A stretch of DNA of 64,000 nucleotides, from positions 10,221,983-10,285,982 of the forward strand of contig NC_087077.1 in the NCBI RefSeq assembly GCF_026151205.1, read 5' to 3'. Below, one piece after another: positions 34,522 through 46,800 of the stretch. Origin of the DNA: Bolinopsis microptera (taxonomy: Eukaryota > Ctenophora > Tentaculata > Lobata > Bolinopsidae). A model generated the notes under the pieces. That model searched no databases, was not told the origin of the DNA, and was given only the letters and a program-made list of their open reading frames with translations. The position numbers and the translations under genes were made by a program. Within the stretch, counting starts at the first letter, position 1, and every line of letters starts with the position of its first letter.

Positions 34522-37500
34522 ATGAATTCTCTCTCAAATTTTTCAAACTCTCCTACTCTCCCTACTAATGGGTCAGAGCAGGATCAACAACCTAACATCG
34601 CCCCTCCAGCACGCCGTGAGAGGAAGGCTCGCACTGAGACTTCCACTCGTCACACGTGGAGCAAGGAGGACAACATACAGCTCATGACGCTGTATTACCA
34701 GAGCCAACCATCCCGCTCTGGTTATAGAAGGAGACTCCGGTCACTGTGGGATGATGCCGGACTCTTCACTTGTACAGAACAAAGATTGGCAGACCAAGCA
34801 AGGTCAATCAGAAATAATAATCTCCTCTCAGACATAGAACTATTGGAGATTCGAGGTACTCTTCCACCTAGCGTAGTGGAAGAGGCTCCAACAACGACAA
34901 CTCAAGCTCTACCCACAGTCTCCCAAGCAATCAGGACGTTGAGGGATGCAACTATCCCAACTGTTGCCGCCGAAGAACTCACCCCCACCGCAACGGTACC
35001 TGATTTTGACAAGGAGGCAATCATTGAGCGGCTAAAAACCCTCTTAGAAGACCCTTCAGTGATAGAAACCAAGCCCCTGAGACATGTGAACAGAAAGAAG
35101 CTTATGGAGGAAACATCTCTCATTAACTCATGTATAGCAGAGATCCCTACTTCTTCAATCACTGAAACCAACACTCTATTGCTTGCAGGAGCACATTTAG
35201 TCAGCGAAAGACTTGGTGAAAAACCTGCAAATAAGAATGCAGAGAAGCGGAAAACTCCGCTATGGAAAAGAAGAATCGAAGATAAGATTACCCAGGTGAG
35301 GAAAGACATCTCTTATCTTGAGGAGAAGAAGAAAGGTATTACCCTTAAACAAAAAATACTAGAAGGGCTCAACAGACGTCACCCCCTGTTGAAGAAAAAG
35401 GGTATATCATGCATCATTGAGGAGCTCAAGCAACGTCTACGTGCAAAAGCAGCTAAGATAAAGAGATTTAATAAAAGATGCGAACGATACCACCAGAACA
35501 AGTTGTTTGGAAACAACCAGAGGCAGTTCTACAGAAACCTTCAAACAAACCCTGAAGAACAGGATATCTCCCACCCTGAGGCTGACAAGGATTCTTGTTT
35601 GAAGTTCTGGAAGAACATATGGGAGCAGCCGGTTGAACATAACAGTGATGCTGAATGGTTACCGGATGTCAGAACAGCACTAGCCTCAGCAGATGAACAG
35701 CGACAGTTTGTTATAACTAACACCCTGGTTGCAGATAGAGTGAAGAAAATGACCAATTGGTCCTCTCCTGGTACAGACGGACTGCATGCTTATTGGATAA
35801 AGCACTTTAAAGAACTCCACAATAGGATTGCAGATCAACTTATGAATTGCCTAACCAACGCTGATATCCCTGACTGGATGACATTGGGACGCACGTACCT
35901 GCTCATAAAGGACCACTCCAAAGGACCCATCCCAGGCAATTTCAGACCTATTACATGCTTATCAGCTATGTGGAAACTGTTCACTGGTCTAATCTCAGAT
36001 TCCATATACAACCATTTAGACCAGCAAAAACTCCTCCCCCCTGAGCAGAAAGGGTGCAAGAAGAAGAGCAGAGGATGTAAAGAACAGTTAATGATAGACA
36101 AACTCATTCTGAAGAACTGTAAACGAAGGAAGCGGAACCTGAACATGACGTTTATAGACTACAAGAAGGCGTATGATAGCGTCCCACACTCTTGGATTCT
36201 GTCTTGTTTGACCATGTGTGGTATCTCTTCATCCATCATAGATCTGTTTGAAGCCTCCTTCAAGCAATCGTATGTTAACCTGATGCTTGGTAAAGTTTCC
36301 CTTGGGAGAATTAAAATTAATAGAGGTCTATTCCAAGGAGACTCAGTATCACCTATTCACTTTATCATGAGTCTTATACCCCTGTCCATTCTTTTGAATA
36401 AGCATGACATAGGATACTCTCTGGAGAAGGGAGGTCGACCGAAAGTGTCACATAGGCTATACATGGACGACCTCAAGTTGTATGCCGAGAGTGAAGACGA
36501 AATGCAAACACTGGTTAATACCACAGCAGAGTTCAGCAGTGACATAAAAATGGAATTCGGGCTAGAGAAATGTGCCGTGGTGAAGGTGAAGAAGGGAGCA
36601 AGAGCCGTTTTCGAAGGCATCTCCCTACCCACAGGTGAACATATCCATGAGTTGGAGGACGAGGGCTATAAGTATCTGGGAATACTAGAAGCCAATGATA
36701 TACTGCACAAAGATATGAAAGCACTGGTTACAAAAGAGTATATCAGAAGAGTTAAAAAGGTTTTAAAATCCCAGCTTCATGGCAGGAATAGTATACAAGC
36801 AATTAACACCTGGGCTGTACCTGTGATAAGATATGGAGCTGGAATTCTCTCATGGAATGCTGGAGAGACCAAAGCCTTAGATGTCAAGACCCGGAAACTG
36901 ATGAGGATAAATGGAGCTCACCACCCCCAAGGAGATGTTGATCGGTTATACGTAAGCCGTCAACTGGGTGGCCGTGGGCTACATAGTATAGAGGAAGTCG
37001 TAAAGAGAGAGGAGAATGCACTCACCACTTATGTGGTGAGAAGTAGAGGCCCAGAACTGATTGCTCTGAAGGACTACTTTGTCAAAGACAAGATACTCTT
37101 GGGTGAAGAGATAGAGAAAGATATCGACCGAACACAACGCGAGGAAATCCGCAAGGAGAAGTGGACTGCTAAAGTGATGCACGGACAGTTCCCAAGGCAG
37201 ATGATGGGTATAGCGGACCCGTTAACCTCTTGGAACTGGCTCACTCAACAAGACTTGAAGAAGGAGACAGAAGGATTGTTGATAGCAGCCCAAGATCAAG
37301 CACTTAGGACGAATTATGTGAAGCACAGGATTGACAAAACACCTGGCTCTTCTCCCCTCTGCAGACTCTGCAGAAATCATTACGAGACAATAGACCACAT
37401 ACTGAATGGGTGCCCAAAACTTTCACAGACAGAATATAAGTGTCGGCATGACAAAGTAGCTGCCGCATTGCACTGGAGTCTGTGCAAGGAATACGGCTTC

Positions 37501-37929
37501 CCACGCAGTAAAAGGTGGTACGAACACCGGGCAGAGAAGGTGCTGGAGAACGAAAAAGTCAAGATATTGTGGGACTTCCATGTCCAGTCGGACCACGTTA
37601 TCGAACACTGCAGACCGGATCTCCTCCTGGTAGACAAGGTAACCAACGCAGCAACTATCATTGACGTTGCAGTCCCAGGAGATACCCGGATCCTGGATAG
37701 AGAACAAGAAAAGATACTGAAATATCAAGACCTAAAAAGAGAAATTAAGAAGAACTGGAATTTACGAAAGGTCACAATCGTCCCTGTGGTGATAGGCGCA
37801 TTAGGAACTATCACCATTAACTTTCGTAAACACCTCGACGCAGTCCACTGCAATCTGAGCATCTCTAATCTCCAGAAGACAGCTCTGCTTGGATCAGCCA
37901 GAATTCTCAGGATGGTCTTAAACATATGA
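34522..37929 (+). CDS. R4/Dong-like non-LTR retrotransposon protein (RT plus restriction-like endonuclease), intact
   Basis: One intact open frame of about 1,135 residues from the ATG at 34522; the frame is open upstream to 34465 but only with a GTG. In order: a Myb/SANT-like segment (RHTWSKEDNIQLM, residues about 40-100); a basic linker; reverse transcriptase with SSPGTDGLHAYW, NFRPITCLSAMWKL, FIDYKKAYDSVPH, GLFQGDSVSP and catalytic YMDD at 36460-36471; a zinc knuckle CRLCRNHYETIDHILNGC (about 37360-37414); and a C-terminal restriction-like endonuclease with RPDLLLVD then IDVAVPGD (about 37612-37680), fitting PD-(D/E)XK. This order and YMDDLKLYA point to the R4/Dong/Rex6 group. No internal stops, so it may have moved recently. 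Confidence 0.93.
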   Translation: MNSLSNFSNSPTLPTNGSEQDQQPNIAPPARRERKARTETSTRHTWSKEDNIQLMTLYYQSQPSRSGYRRRLRSLWDDAGLFTCTEQRLADQARSIRNNNLLSDIELLEIRGTLPPSVVEEAPTTTTQALPTVSQAIRTLRDATIPTVAAEELTPTATVPDFDKEAIIERLKTLLEDPSVIETKPLRHVNRKKLMEETSLINSCIAEIPTSSITETNTLLLAGAHLVSERLGEKPANKNAEKRKTPLWKRRIEDKITQVRKDISYLEEKKKGITLKQKILEGLNRRHPLLKKKGISCIIEELKQRLRAKAAKIKRFNKRCERYHQNKLFGNNQRQFYRNLQTNPEEQDISHPEADKDSCLKFWKNIWEQPVEHNSDAEWLPDVRTALASADEQRQFVITNTLVADRVKKMTNWSSPGTDGLHAYWIKHFKELHNRIADQLMNCLTNADIPDWMTLGRTYLLIKDHSKGPIPGNFRPITCLSAMWKLFTGLISDSIYNHLDQQKLLPPEQKGCKKKSRGCKEQLMIDKLILKNCKRRKRNLNMTFIDYKKAYDSVPHSWILSCLTMCGISSSIIDLFEASFKQSYVNLMLGKVSLGRIKINRGLFQGDSVSPIHFIMSLIPLSILLNKHDIGYSLEKGGRPKVSHRLYMDDLKLYAESEDEMQTLVNTTAEFSSDIKMEFGLEKCAVVKVKKGARAVFEGISLPTGEHIHELEDEGYKYLGILEANDILHKDMKALVTKEYIRRVKKVLKSQLHGRNSIQAINTWAVPVIRYGAGILSWNAGETKALDVKTRKLMRINGAHHPQGDVDRLYVSRQLGGRGLHSIEEVVKREENALTTYVVRSRGPELIALKDYFVKDKILLGEEIEKDIDRTQREEIRKEKWTAKVMHGQFPRQMMGIADPLTSWNWLTQQDLKKETEGLLIAAQDQALRTNYVKHRIDKTPGSSPLCRLCRNHYETIDHILNGCPKLSQTEYKCRHDKVAAALHWSLCKEYGFPRSKRWYEHRAEKVLENEKVKILWDFHVQSDHVIEHCRPDLLLVDKVTNAATIIDVAVPGDTRILDREQEKILKYQDLKREIKKNWNLRKVTIVPVVIGALGTITINFRKHLDAVHCNLSISNLQKTALLGSARILRMVLNI

Positions 37930-38728
37930 TATTATTGAGAGTATAATACACTGTAGATATTCTATATTTAGTTTATTCTTCACTGGATACTGTAATAAAC
38001 ACTTTTTACCTGGTCCTCTTATATCTCTTCCCTTGCTATGCAAGCCCTGTCTCTTGTTTATACAATTTTTAACCCGTATATTGGGTAGACTGTGTATTTG
38101 TTATGTATTTTATATTAAATACAGTTTTGTGTACAAGTAATTATTGTTATTTACTGGACTAAGGGGTATACATGTGTTGGAGTTTTTCTCTTATTCTTCT
38201 TCTCTTGCTCTGCATGCCCTGATTCTTGTATAAACATGATGTTTGTTTAAATATTGTATATTCTTGTATTGATTGTGGTATTTTGTGGGTCAGATTCAGC
38301 AATACCCAATGGGTACTTGCTGAATCACTGTTTTATACACTCTGTAGCCAGTCCCTGTGTTCCGTCCCTTGCCCTGCAAGCCCTGTTTCTTGATAATACA
38401 GCATTTATTTATCGTGTATTACATTGTAGTATGTAATAAACATTTGTAGTAGCGTAGGATTGTTTTAATTTCTTTTTGCTAGGTTTTAGAATATTTATTT
38501 GTATAATTTGTGATTGTTTCTCCCGGTTTTCTTCCCTTGCGTAGCAAGCCCTGTCTCTTGTAAAAACAACCTCGAAAGATTTGTAGATACACATAGTCTC
38601 TACACCTTTACCCTCTGGTCCCTAGGGTCAGCTGATCCCGGGCCAGAGGAAAACTACCGACTGCCAAGGTTTGACGCCTAGGCAGTCGAGACCTCTTATT
38701 GAGACCCTTTATAATAATAATAATGATA
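37930..38728 (+). mobile_element. 3' UTR and TAA tail of the R4/Dong-like LINE
   Basis: Noncoding tail with repeated cttgc(t/g)(a/c)tgcaagccctg(t/a)(c/t)tctt-like motifs. It ends ccctttataataataataa at about 38708-38728. A small inverted repeat (ggtccctagggtcagctgatcccgggcc region, about 38625-38645, and gactgcc...ggcagtc, about 38658-38687) could fold near the 3' end and might serve target-primed reverse transcription; that role is inference. Confidence 0.85.
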
Positions 38729-39648
38729 GGCGCATTAGGAATTATCACCATTAACTTTCGTAAACACCTCGACGCAGTCCACTGCAATCTGAGCATCTCT
38801 AATTTCCAGAAGACAGCTCTGCTTGGATCAGCCAGAATTCTCAGGATGGTCTTAGACATATAATATAATTGAGAGTATAATACACTGTAGATACTCTATA
38901 TTTAGTTTATTCTTCACTGGATACTGTATTAAACACTTTTTACCTGGTCCTCTTATATCTCTTCCCTTGCTATGCAAGCTCTGTCTCTTGTTTATACAAT
39001 TTTTAACTCGTTTATTGGGTAGACTGTGTATTTGTTATGTATTTTATATTATACAATTTTGTGTACAAGTAATTATTGTTATTTGCTGGACTAAGGGGTA
39101 TACATGTGCTGGAGTTTTTCTCTTATTTTTCTTCTCTTGCTCTGCATGCCCTGATTCTTGTATAAACATGATGTTTTTCTTATATTGTATATTCTTGTAT
39201 TGATTGTGGTATTTTGTGGGTCAGATTCAGCAAAACCCAATGGGTACTTGCTGAATCACTGTTTTATACACTCTGTAGCCAGTTCCTGTGTTCCGTCCAT
39301 TGCCCTGCAAGCCCTGTTTCTTGATTATACAGCATTTATTTATCGTGTATTACATTGTAGTATGTAATAAACATTTGTAGTAGTGTAGGATTGTATGAAT
39401 TTCTTTTTGCTAGGTTTTATAATATTTAATTGTATAATTTGTGATTGTTTCTTCCGGTTTTCTTCCCTTGCGTAGCAAGCCCTGTCTCTTGTAAAAACAA
39501 CCTCGAAAGATTTGTAGATACACATAGTCTCTACACCTTTACCCTCTGGTCCCTAGGGTCAGCTGATCCCGGGCCAGAGGAAAACCACCGACTGCCAAGG
39601 TTTGACGCCTAGGCAGTCGAGACCTCTTATTGAGACCCTTTATAATAA
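38724..39648 (+). mobile_element. 5'-truncated second copy of the same LINE
   Basis: From tgataggcgcattaggaatt the sequence repeats 37788-38711 at high identity: the last about 45 codons of the ORF and the whole 3' UTR, again ending gaccctttataataa. It abuts the TAA tail of the first copy, so a 5'-truncated insertion landed in the TAA repeat. Small differences (for example an indel near 39050) show that it is separate from the first copy. Confidence 0.92.
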
Positions 39649-40089
39649 CTAGCAGGAAACCGTCTTACCCTAAAGTGGTGTCAAGACTCAAGAGACTAAA
39701 ATAATTATTACCTATTTAATTCGCGTTTTTGACACCACTTGGGGGTCCAAATTTTGGGCTCTAAAACTCCTATTTCTTGGCGAATTTTTTATTTTTTCAT
39801 GCTGATTTGAAGGCCATTAAAGCATTTGACCCAGTCAAAAAAGTTTCAGTTGTATATCTTTTACGGTTTTTGCGGAAAGTCGTGTTAAAGTTGATGCCGT
39901 GGTGTCAGTAAAATGGCACGGATAAATAAATATATATATATCGTCTCGCTTTATATATAGTAAGATAATAAGACTAAACTATATCGTTGAATCAATAAAA
40001 ACAAGGTATCATAAAATTTTAACAATCTGAATTGTAAATATCACATTATTGCATGATCACTATCTTGAAGTTGATCTTCGGCTTCTTCT
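39649..40089. other. Segment after the LINE tails, with a short inverted repeat
   Basis: aagtggtgtcaa at about 39676 and ttgacaccactt at about 39732 form a short inverted pair. The rest is AT-rich with a TATATA run near 39930. No gene seen. Confidence 0.45.
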
Positions 40090-40092
40090 ACC

Positions 40093-40332
40093 TCATTTTG
40101 TCTTACAAGTTACAACTGGTTGTCTGTCCAACTCGTAGTCGTACCGGGCAATGAACGATCCCAACTGCTCTACTAGAGAGATACTTGAATGCCTAAAGTA
40201 CAGATTAAGCTTTATCTCTAGCTCCCCACTTGGTATAGGCGACCTTCGGTGGCTTATGTCAGCTACGATACCTTCTACTATACCACCCATCTCGATAAAG
40301 TAGAAGACAAACCGGGATATCTCCCTGCACGA
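40093..40332 (-). pseudogene. Unidentified coding fragment next to the right inverted repeat
   Basis: The minus strand is open from about 40350 to a stop at 40093. It encodes roughly SSSNGFSCREISRFVFYF, then IEMGGIVEGIVADISHRRSP and LVEQLGSFIARYDYELD. Composition looks like real protein, not noise, but I recognise no family. It abuts the right terminal repeat of the 13-kb segment, so it may be a remnant of that element's own gene or a captured host exon. No splice sites were assigned. Confidence 0.35.
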
Positions 40333-40849
40333 AAACCCATTTGATGAAGATGATATGTGATATTAGATAATGATCATGTACACATATTTTAACATTTTTA
40401 CTTATTATAGACTGCTTTTCTTGCTTAGTGTATGAAAAATGGATTTAAAAATCATTTGCTAAAATTAAAAAAACGTAAATAAAAAGTTGAAAAAAATTCG
40501 GATTTTTTATTGCCTTCTAGCGTTCATATTAATGTCCGTTCATAATTATGTCCGTTCAAGTAATGTCCGTCCAAATAAGGTCCGATAAGGTATACAAAAG
40601 TATACTTGTTAGCCTCATTTCACCCTCTCAAAAGGTAGTTAGCCTCATTTTCACCTCGAATATTTAAAGCTTAGATCTCGATGATAGATATTTAAAGCTT
40701 AGATCAAATTTATAGAGCTAATAAAAGGGCTCGAAGCATGAATAATGTTTCAAAACCCATTATGTGTGTTTTTTATGGCTTCACGGAAAATAAAATCGTA
40801 ACGATTATTCTTATTAATTTCAGCAATTCAAGCAAATCTGAAGACGTAC

Positions 40850-43800
40850 CTTTACTGTCACAGATGGTTGTATTCTTGTCTGAACTATCTCTACAGTAGG
40901 CATGGTAGGCACATAATTTATTCCTGCCGATACATTGTAGACCGGTCGGACATTTTACTCTGTCTTCTCTACAGGTGTAATCTGTTTGGGCAATAGTTAC
41001 CTGAATAGTGTATAGTGGTACTAATTTAACACTACAAAGGAATAATTGTTCGTGTATCGGCGCTTTATTTGTTAACAGCTGATACTGTTAATAGCAACTG
41101 CCAAACCTTTACAGAAAGCTCCGTTCTCATCTGAACCATCTGAACAGTCTTCTTCACCGTTACACATGTTATACTCGTCGATACATTGTAGACCGCCCGG
41201 ACATTTTACTGTTCCTACTACACAGGTGTAATCTGTTTGGGTAATAGTTATCTGTGTTAAAGTGATACTAATTTAACACTATGAAGGAATTTGTTCGTGT
41301 ATTGGCGCTTTATTTGTTAACAGCTGATACTGTTATTTAATAGCAACTGACAAACCTTTACAGAAAGCTGCGTTCTCATCTGAACCATCTGAACAGTCTT
41401 TTTTACCGTCACACATGTTATACTCGTCGATACATTTTAGACCGCCCGGACATTTTACTTTTCCTCCTCCACATGTGTAATCTGTTTGGGTAATAGTTAT
41501 CTGTAAAGTGTATAGTGGTACTAATTTAACACTATGAAGGAATTTGTTCGTGTATTGGCGCTTAAATTGTTAACAGCTGATACTGTTATTTAATAGCAAC
41601 TGAAAAACCTTTACAGAAAGCTCCGTTCTCATCTGAACCATCTGAACAGTCTTCTTCACCGTCACACATGTAACTCTCCCAGATACATTGTAGACCAGTC
41701 GGACATTTTTCTTTTCTTCCTCCACAGGTGTAATCTGTTTGGGTAATAGTTATCTGTATAGTGATACTAATTTAACACTATGAAGGAATTTGTTCGTGTA
41801 TTGGCGCTTAAATTGTTAACAGCTGATACTGTTATTTAATAGCAACTGCCAAACCTTTACAGAAAGCTCCGTTCTCATCTGAACCATCTGAACAGTCTTT
41901 TCTACCGTCACATATGTTATACTCCCGGATACATTGCAGACCGGTCGGACATTTTACTCTTCCTACTACACAGGTGTAATCTGTTTGGGTAATAGTTATC
42001 TGTATAGTGGTACTAATTTAATGTTCCGAAAGAATTTGTTCGTGTATTGGCGCTTAAATTGTTAGCAGCTGATACTGTTAATAGCAACTGCCAAACCTTT
42101 ACAGAAAGCTCCGTTCTCATCTGAACCATCTGAACAGTCTTCTTCACCGTCACACATGTTATACTCCAAGATACATTGTAGACCGCCCGTACATTTTACT
42201 CTTCCTCCTCCACAGGTGTAATCTGTTTGGGCAATAGTTACCTGAATAGTGTATAGTGGTACTAATTTAACACTACAAAGGAATAATTGTTCGTGTATCG
42301 GCGCTTTATTTGTTAACAGCTGATACTGTTAATAGCAACTGCCAAACCTTTACAGAAAGCTCCGTTCTCATCTGAACCATCTGAACAGTCTTTTATACCG
42401 TCACACATGTTATACTCGTCGATACATTGTAGACCGCCCGGACATTTTACTGTTCCTCCTACACAGGTGTAATCTGTTTGGGTAATAGTTATCTGTATAA
42501 TAGTTATCTATATACTTATATAGTGGTACTAATTTAACACTATGAAGGAATTTTTTCGTGTATTGGTGCTTAAATTGTTAACAGCTGATACTGTTATTTA
42601 ATAGCAACTGCCAAACCTTTACAGAAAGCTCCGTTCTCATCTGAACCATCTGAACAGTGGTTTCTACCGTCACACATGTAATACTCGCCGATACATTGTA
42701 GACCGGTCGGACATTTTACTTTAACTCCTCTACAGGTGTAATCTGTTTGGGTAATAGTTATCTGTATAGTGGTACTAATTTAACACTATGAAGGAATTTG
42801 TTCGTGTATTGGTGCTTAAATTGTTAGCAGCTGATACTGTTATTTAATAGCAACTGACACACCTTTACAGAAAGCTCCGTTCTCCTCTGAACCATCTGAA
42901 CAGTCTTCTTCACCGTCACACATGTAACTCTCCCAGATACATTGTAGACCAGTCGGACATTTTACTTGTCCTCTTCTACAGGTGTAATCTGTTTGGGTAA
43001 TAGTTGTCTGTATAGTGGTACTAATTTAACACTATGAAGAAAGTTGTTCGTGTATTGGCGCAGCTAATACTGTTAATAACAACTGACAAACCTTTACAGA
43101 AAGCTCTGTTCTCATCTGAACCATCTGAACATTCTTCGTCACCGTCACACATGTTAAACTCGCTGATACATTGTAGACCGCCCGGACATTTCAGTCTTTC
43201 TTCTCCACAGGTGTAATCTGTTTGGGTAATAATTATCTGTATAGTGTATAGTGGAAATAATTTAATACTATGAAGAAAGTTGTTCGTGTAATGGGGCTTA
43301 AATTGTTAACAGCTGATACTGTTATTTAATAACAACTGACAAACCTTTACAGAAAGCTCTGTTCTCATCTGAACCATCTGAACATTCTTCGTCACCGTCA
43401 CACATGTTAAACTCGCTGATACATTGTAGACCGCCCGGACATTTCAGTCTTTCTTCTCCACAGGTGTAATCTGTTTGGGTAATACTTATCTGAATAGTGT
43501 ATAGTAGTACTAATTTGATACTATGAAGAAAGTTGTTCGTGTAATGGGGCTTAAATTGTTAACAGCTGATACTGTCAATAACAACTGATAAAGTTAAACC
43601 TTTACAGAAAGCTCTGTTCTCATCCGAACCATCTGAACAGTGGTTTGTACCGTCACACATGTAATGCTGATCGCTGATACATTGTAATCCACCCGGACAT
43701 TTTGCTTTTCCTCTCATACAGGTGTAGTCTGTTTGGGTTATAGTTATCTGTTTACCCCCAGTTCCATAGCCGGATATTATGCCAAATTATTAGACGGAGG

Positions 43801-46800
43801 TCCATTTCCCGTAGATCATCTCCGGAGATGATTATCCGGCTCCGTCTACTGTATTAGACGGAGATGAAGCTCTCCGGGAATTTCTCGGAGATTAATTCCC
43901 GGAGACCAACGCGCGCGGGCGAATTAGCTGTCTTTCCGAAAAGGTATAACAAATTTGGTACTGTGAAATTCTCACAGTCTCTAGAAATCAATGGTACAAA
44001 AAATTTTAAACTCCGAGCAAGTTTATTTTTATCGTGCACCCACTAGTAGATGGTCTCCGGATAAGGTTATGGAACTGCAAACCGGAGAAATATCCGGAGA
44101 AAAATCAGGAGACGATCTCCGTCTAATAATTTGGCATAATATCCGGCTATTGAACTGGGGGGTTATAGTTATCTATATACTTATTACTTATATAGTGCAG
44201 TGGTACTAATTTAACACTATGACCATGAAGGAATTTGTTCGTGTATTGGTGCTTAAATTGTTAACAGCTGATACTGTTAATAGCAACTGACAAACCTTTA
44301 CAGAAAGCTCCGTTCTCATCTGAACCATCTGAACAGTCTCCGTCACCGTTACACATAAAATCCTCCCAGATACATTGTAGACCAGTCGGACATTTTACTT
44401 GTCCTCTTCTACAGGTGTAATCTGTTTGGGTAATAGTTATCTGTATAGTGGTACTAATTTAACATTACGAAGGAATTTGTTCGTGTATTGGTGCTTAAAT
44501 TGTTAACAGCTGATACTGTTAATAGCAACTGACAAACCTTTACAGAAAGCTCCGTTCTCATCTGAACCATCTGAACAGTCTCCGTCACCGTTACACATAA
44601 AATCCTCCCAGATACATTGTAGACCAGTCGGACATTTTACTTGTCCTCTTCTACAGGTGTAATCTGTTTGGGTAATAGTTATCTGTATAGTGGTACTAAT
44701 TTAACATTACGAAGGAATTTGTTCGTGTATTGGTGCTTAAATTGTTAACAGCTGATGCTGTTACCTTATCAGACTTTATTTGTACGGACATTAATCGGAC
44801 GCTGAATGTCCTAGTGTTTATTTTAATGTCCTTCTAAAATTTTGTCCGTTCACGCGATGTCCGGTCAAATAATTTCCGATAAGGTAACAACAATTAACAA
44901 ATGACAAACCTTTACAGAAAGTTCTGTTCTCATCTGAACCATCTGAACAGTCGTTTCTACCGTCACATATTGAATTATGTTGCTCATCGATACATTGTAG
45001 ACCGCCCGGACATTTTACTCTTCCTGCTCTACAGCCGTAGTCTGTTTGGGTAATAGTTATCTGTTTATAGTTATCTATATACTTATATAGTGGTACTAAT
45101 TTAACACTATGACCATGAAGGAATTTGTTCGTGTATTGGTGCTTAAATTGTTAACAGCTGATACTGTTATTTAACAGCAACTGACAAACCTTTACAGAAA
45201 GCTATGTTCTCATCTGAACCATCTGAACATGAGTCTTCTTCACCGTTACACAAGTTATACCCGTCGATACATTGTAGACCGGTCGGACATTTTACTCTTC
45301 CTCCTCCACAGGTATAATCTGTTTAGGTAATAGTTATCTGTATAATGGTACTAATTTAACACCCATGCTGTTAAATTCGCCAAATTTTTGTCAAAAAGTA
45401 CGGCGCGTATTTAGAGTTTTCAAAAAGTACACGAATAATTCGCCAATTTACAACGTACATTTTTAATTTTTAGGGCTGTTAAATTCGCCAAAAAATGCGC
45501 GAAAAATTCGATAAAAATGCGGCTGTGGGAATAGAACGTGCAGCATTCTTGAGTCTATAATCTAGTTGGATATGTGAATTGTGACGTGTTACTTCAAACA
45601 TGCAGATCTCAAACTTACAAATCTCGGCAAGTAGACTAGACTGTGGAGGAAATTAAGTGATTTCAAGTTTATCGAGAAAAGCTAGTTTACTCCATAACGT
45701 CTTCGGTATATGAGCTAAATTAAACCCCTTAGCGATCTTGGTCAGTACCTACGCTAGTGATCACTAACCAGTAACCACGCACGTGTTGCGGGAAGCACAT
45801 GTTTTGGCAACATTGCACCATACAAAGCCAACTATCATGAACATATTGATGCGGACACGTGATTTCCTCTTCTCGTATTTTTTATATTTTTTTAAATGCG
45901 GCAATTTTCAGAGAAAAATTCGTATGCGAATTAAATTCGAATAATACGTTTAGTGCGAATTTAACAGCATTGTTTAACACTATGACCATGAAAGAATTTG
46001 TTCGTGTATTGGTGCTTAAATTGTTAACAGCTGATACTGTTACTTAATAGCAACTGACAAACCTTTACAGAAAGCTCCGTTCTCATCTGAACCATCTGAA
46101 CAGTCTTTTCTACCGTCACACATGTAATACTCGCTGATACATTGTGGACCACCCAGACATTTTACTGTTCCTCTCATACATGTGTAATCTGTTTGGGTAA
46201 TAGTTATCTGTATAGTGGTACTAATTTAACACTATGAAGGAATTTTTTCGTGTATTGGTGCTTAAATTGTTCACAGCTGATGCTGTTACCTTATCAGACT
46301 TTCTGACTTTATCTGAACGGACATTAATCGGACGCTGAATGTCCAAGCGTTCAATTCCACTTTAATGTCCGTCTAAAATTATGTCCGTTCACGCGATGTC
46401 CGGTCAAATAATTTCCGATAAGGTAACAACAATTATTATTAACAACTGACAAACCTTTACAGAAAGCTCCGTTCTCATCTGAACCATCTGAACAGTCTTT
46501 TATACCGTCACACATGTTAAGGTAATACTCGCTGATACATTGTAGACCACCCGGACATTTTACTCTTCCTACTACACAGGTGTAATCTGATTGGGTAATA
46601 GTTATCTGTATAGTGGTACTAATTTAACACTATGAAGAAATTTGTTCGTGTATTGGTGCTTCAATTATTAACAGCTGATGCTGTTACCTTATCAGACTTT
46701 ATTTGAACGGACATTGATCGGACGCTGAATGTTTTAGCGTTCATTTTAATGTCCGTCTAAAATTATGTCCGTTCACGCAATGTCCGGTCAAATAATTTCC

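Larger units (their letters stand above)
27501..40590. mobile_element. 13-kb segment bounded by ~260-bp terminal inverted repeats, full of nested retroelements
   Basis: The left end (27501-about 27772) begins CCTTATCGGACCTCATTTGG. The right end (about 40332-40590) is its inverted counterpart, ending ccgataagg. The two match over about 260 bp, including aacggacattaatatgaacg and a gatgaaga/tcatcttcat segment. Both sides are flanked by TATA (27497-27500 and 40591-40594), compatible with a TA or TATA target duplication. The tips match the short TA-flanked MITEs in the LDLa introns. Inside are two LINEs, a Penelope-like element and a LINE tail. I saw no transposase. It may be one large element invaded by retroelements, or two separate MITE-like copies flanking unrelated DNA. 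It lies in the inferred GPCR intron. Confidence 0.6.
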
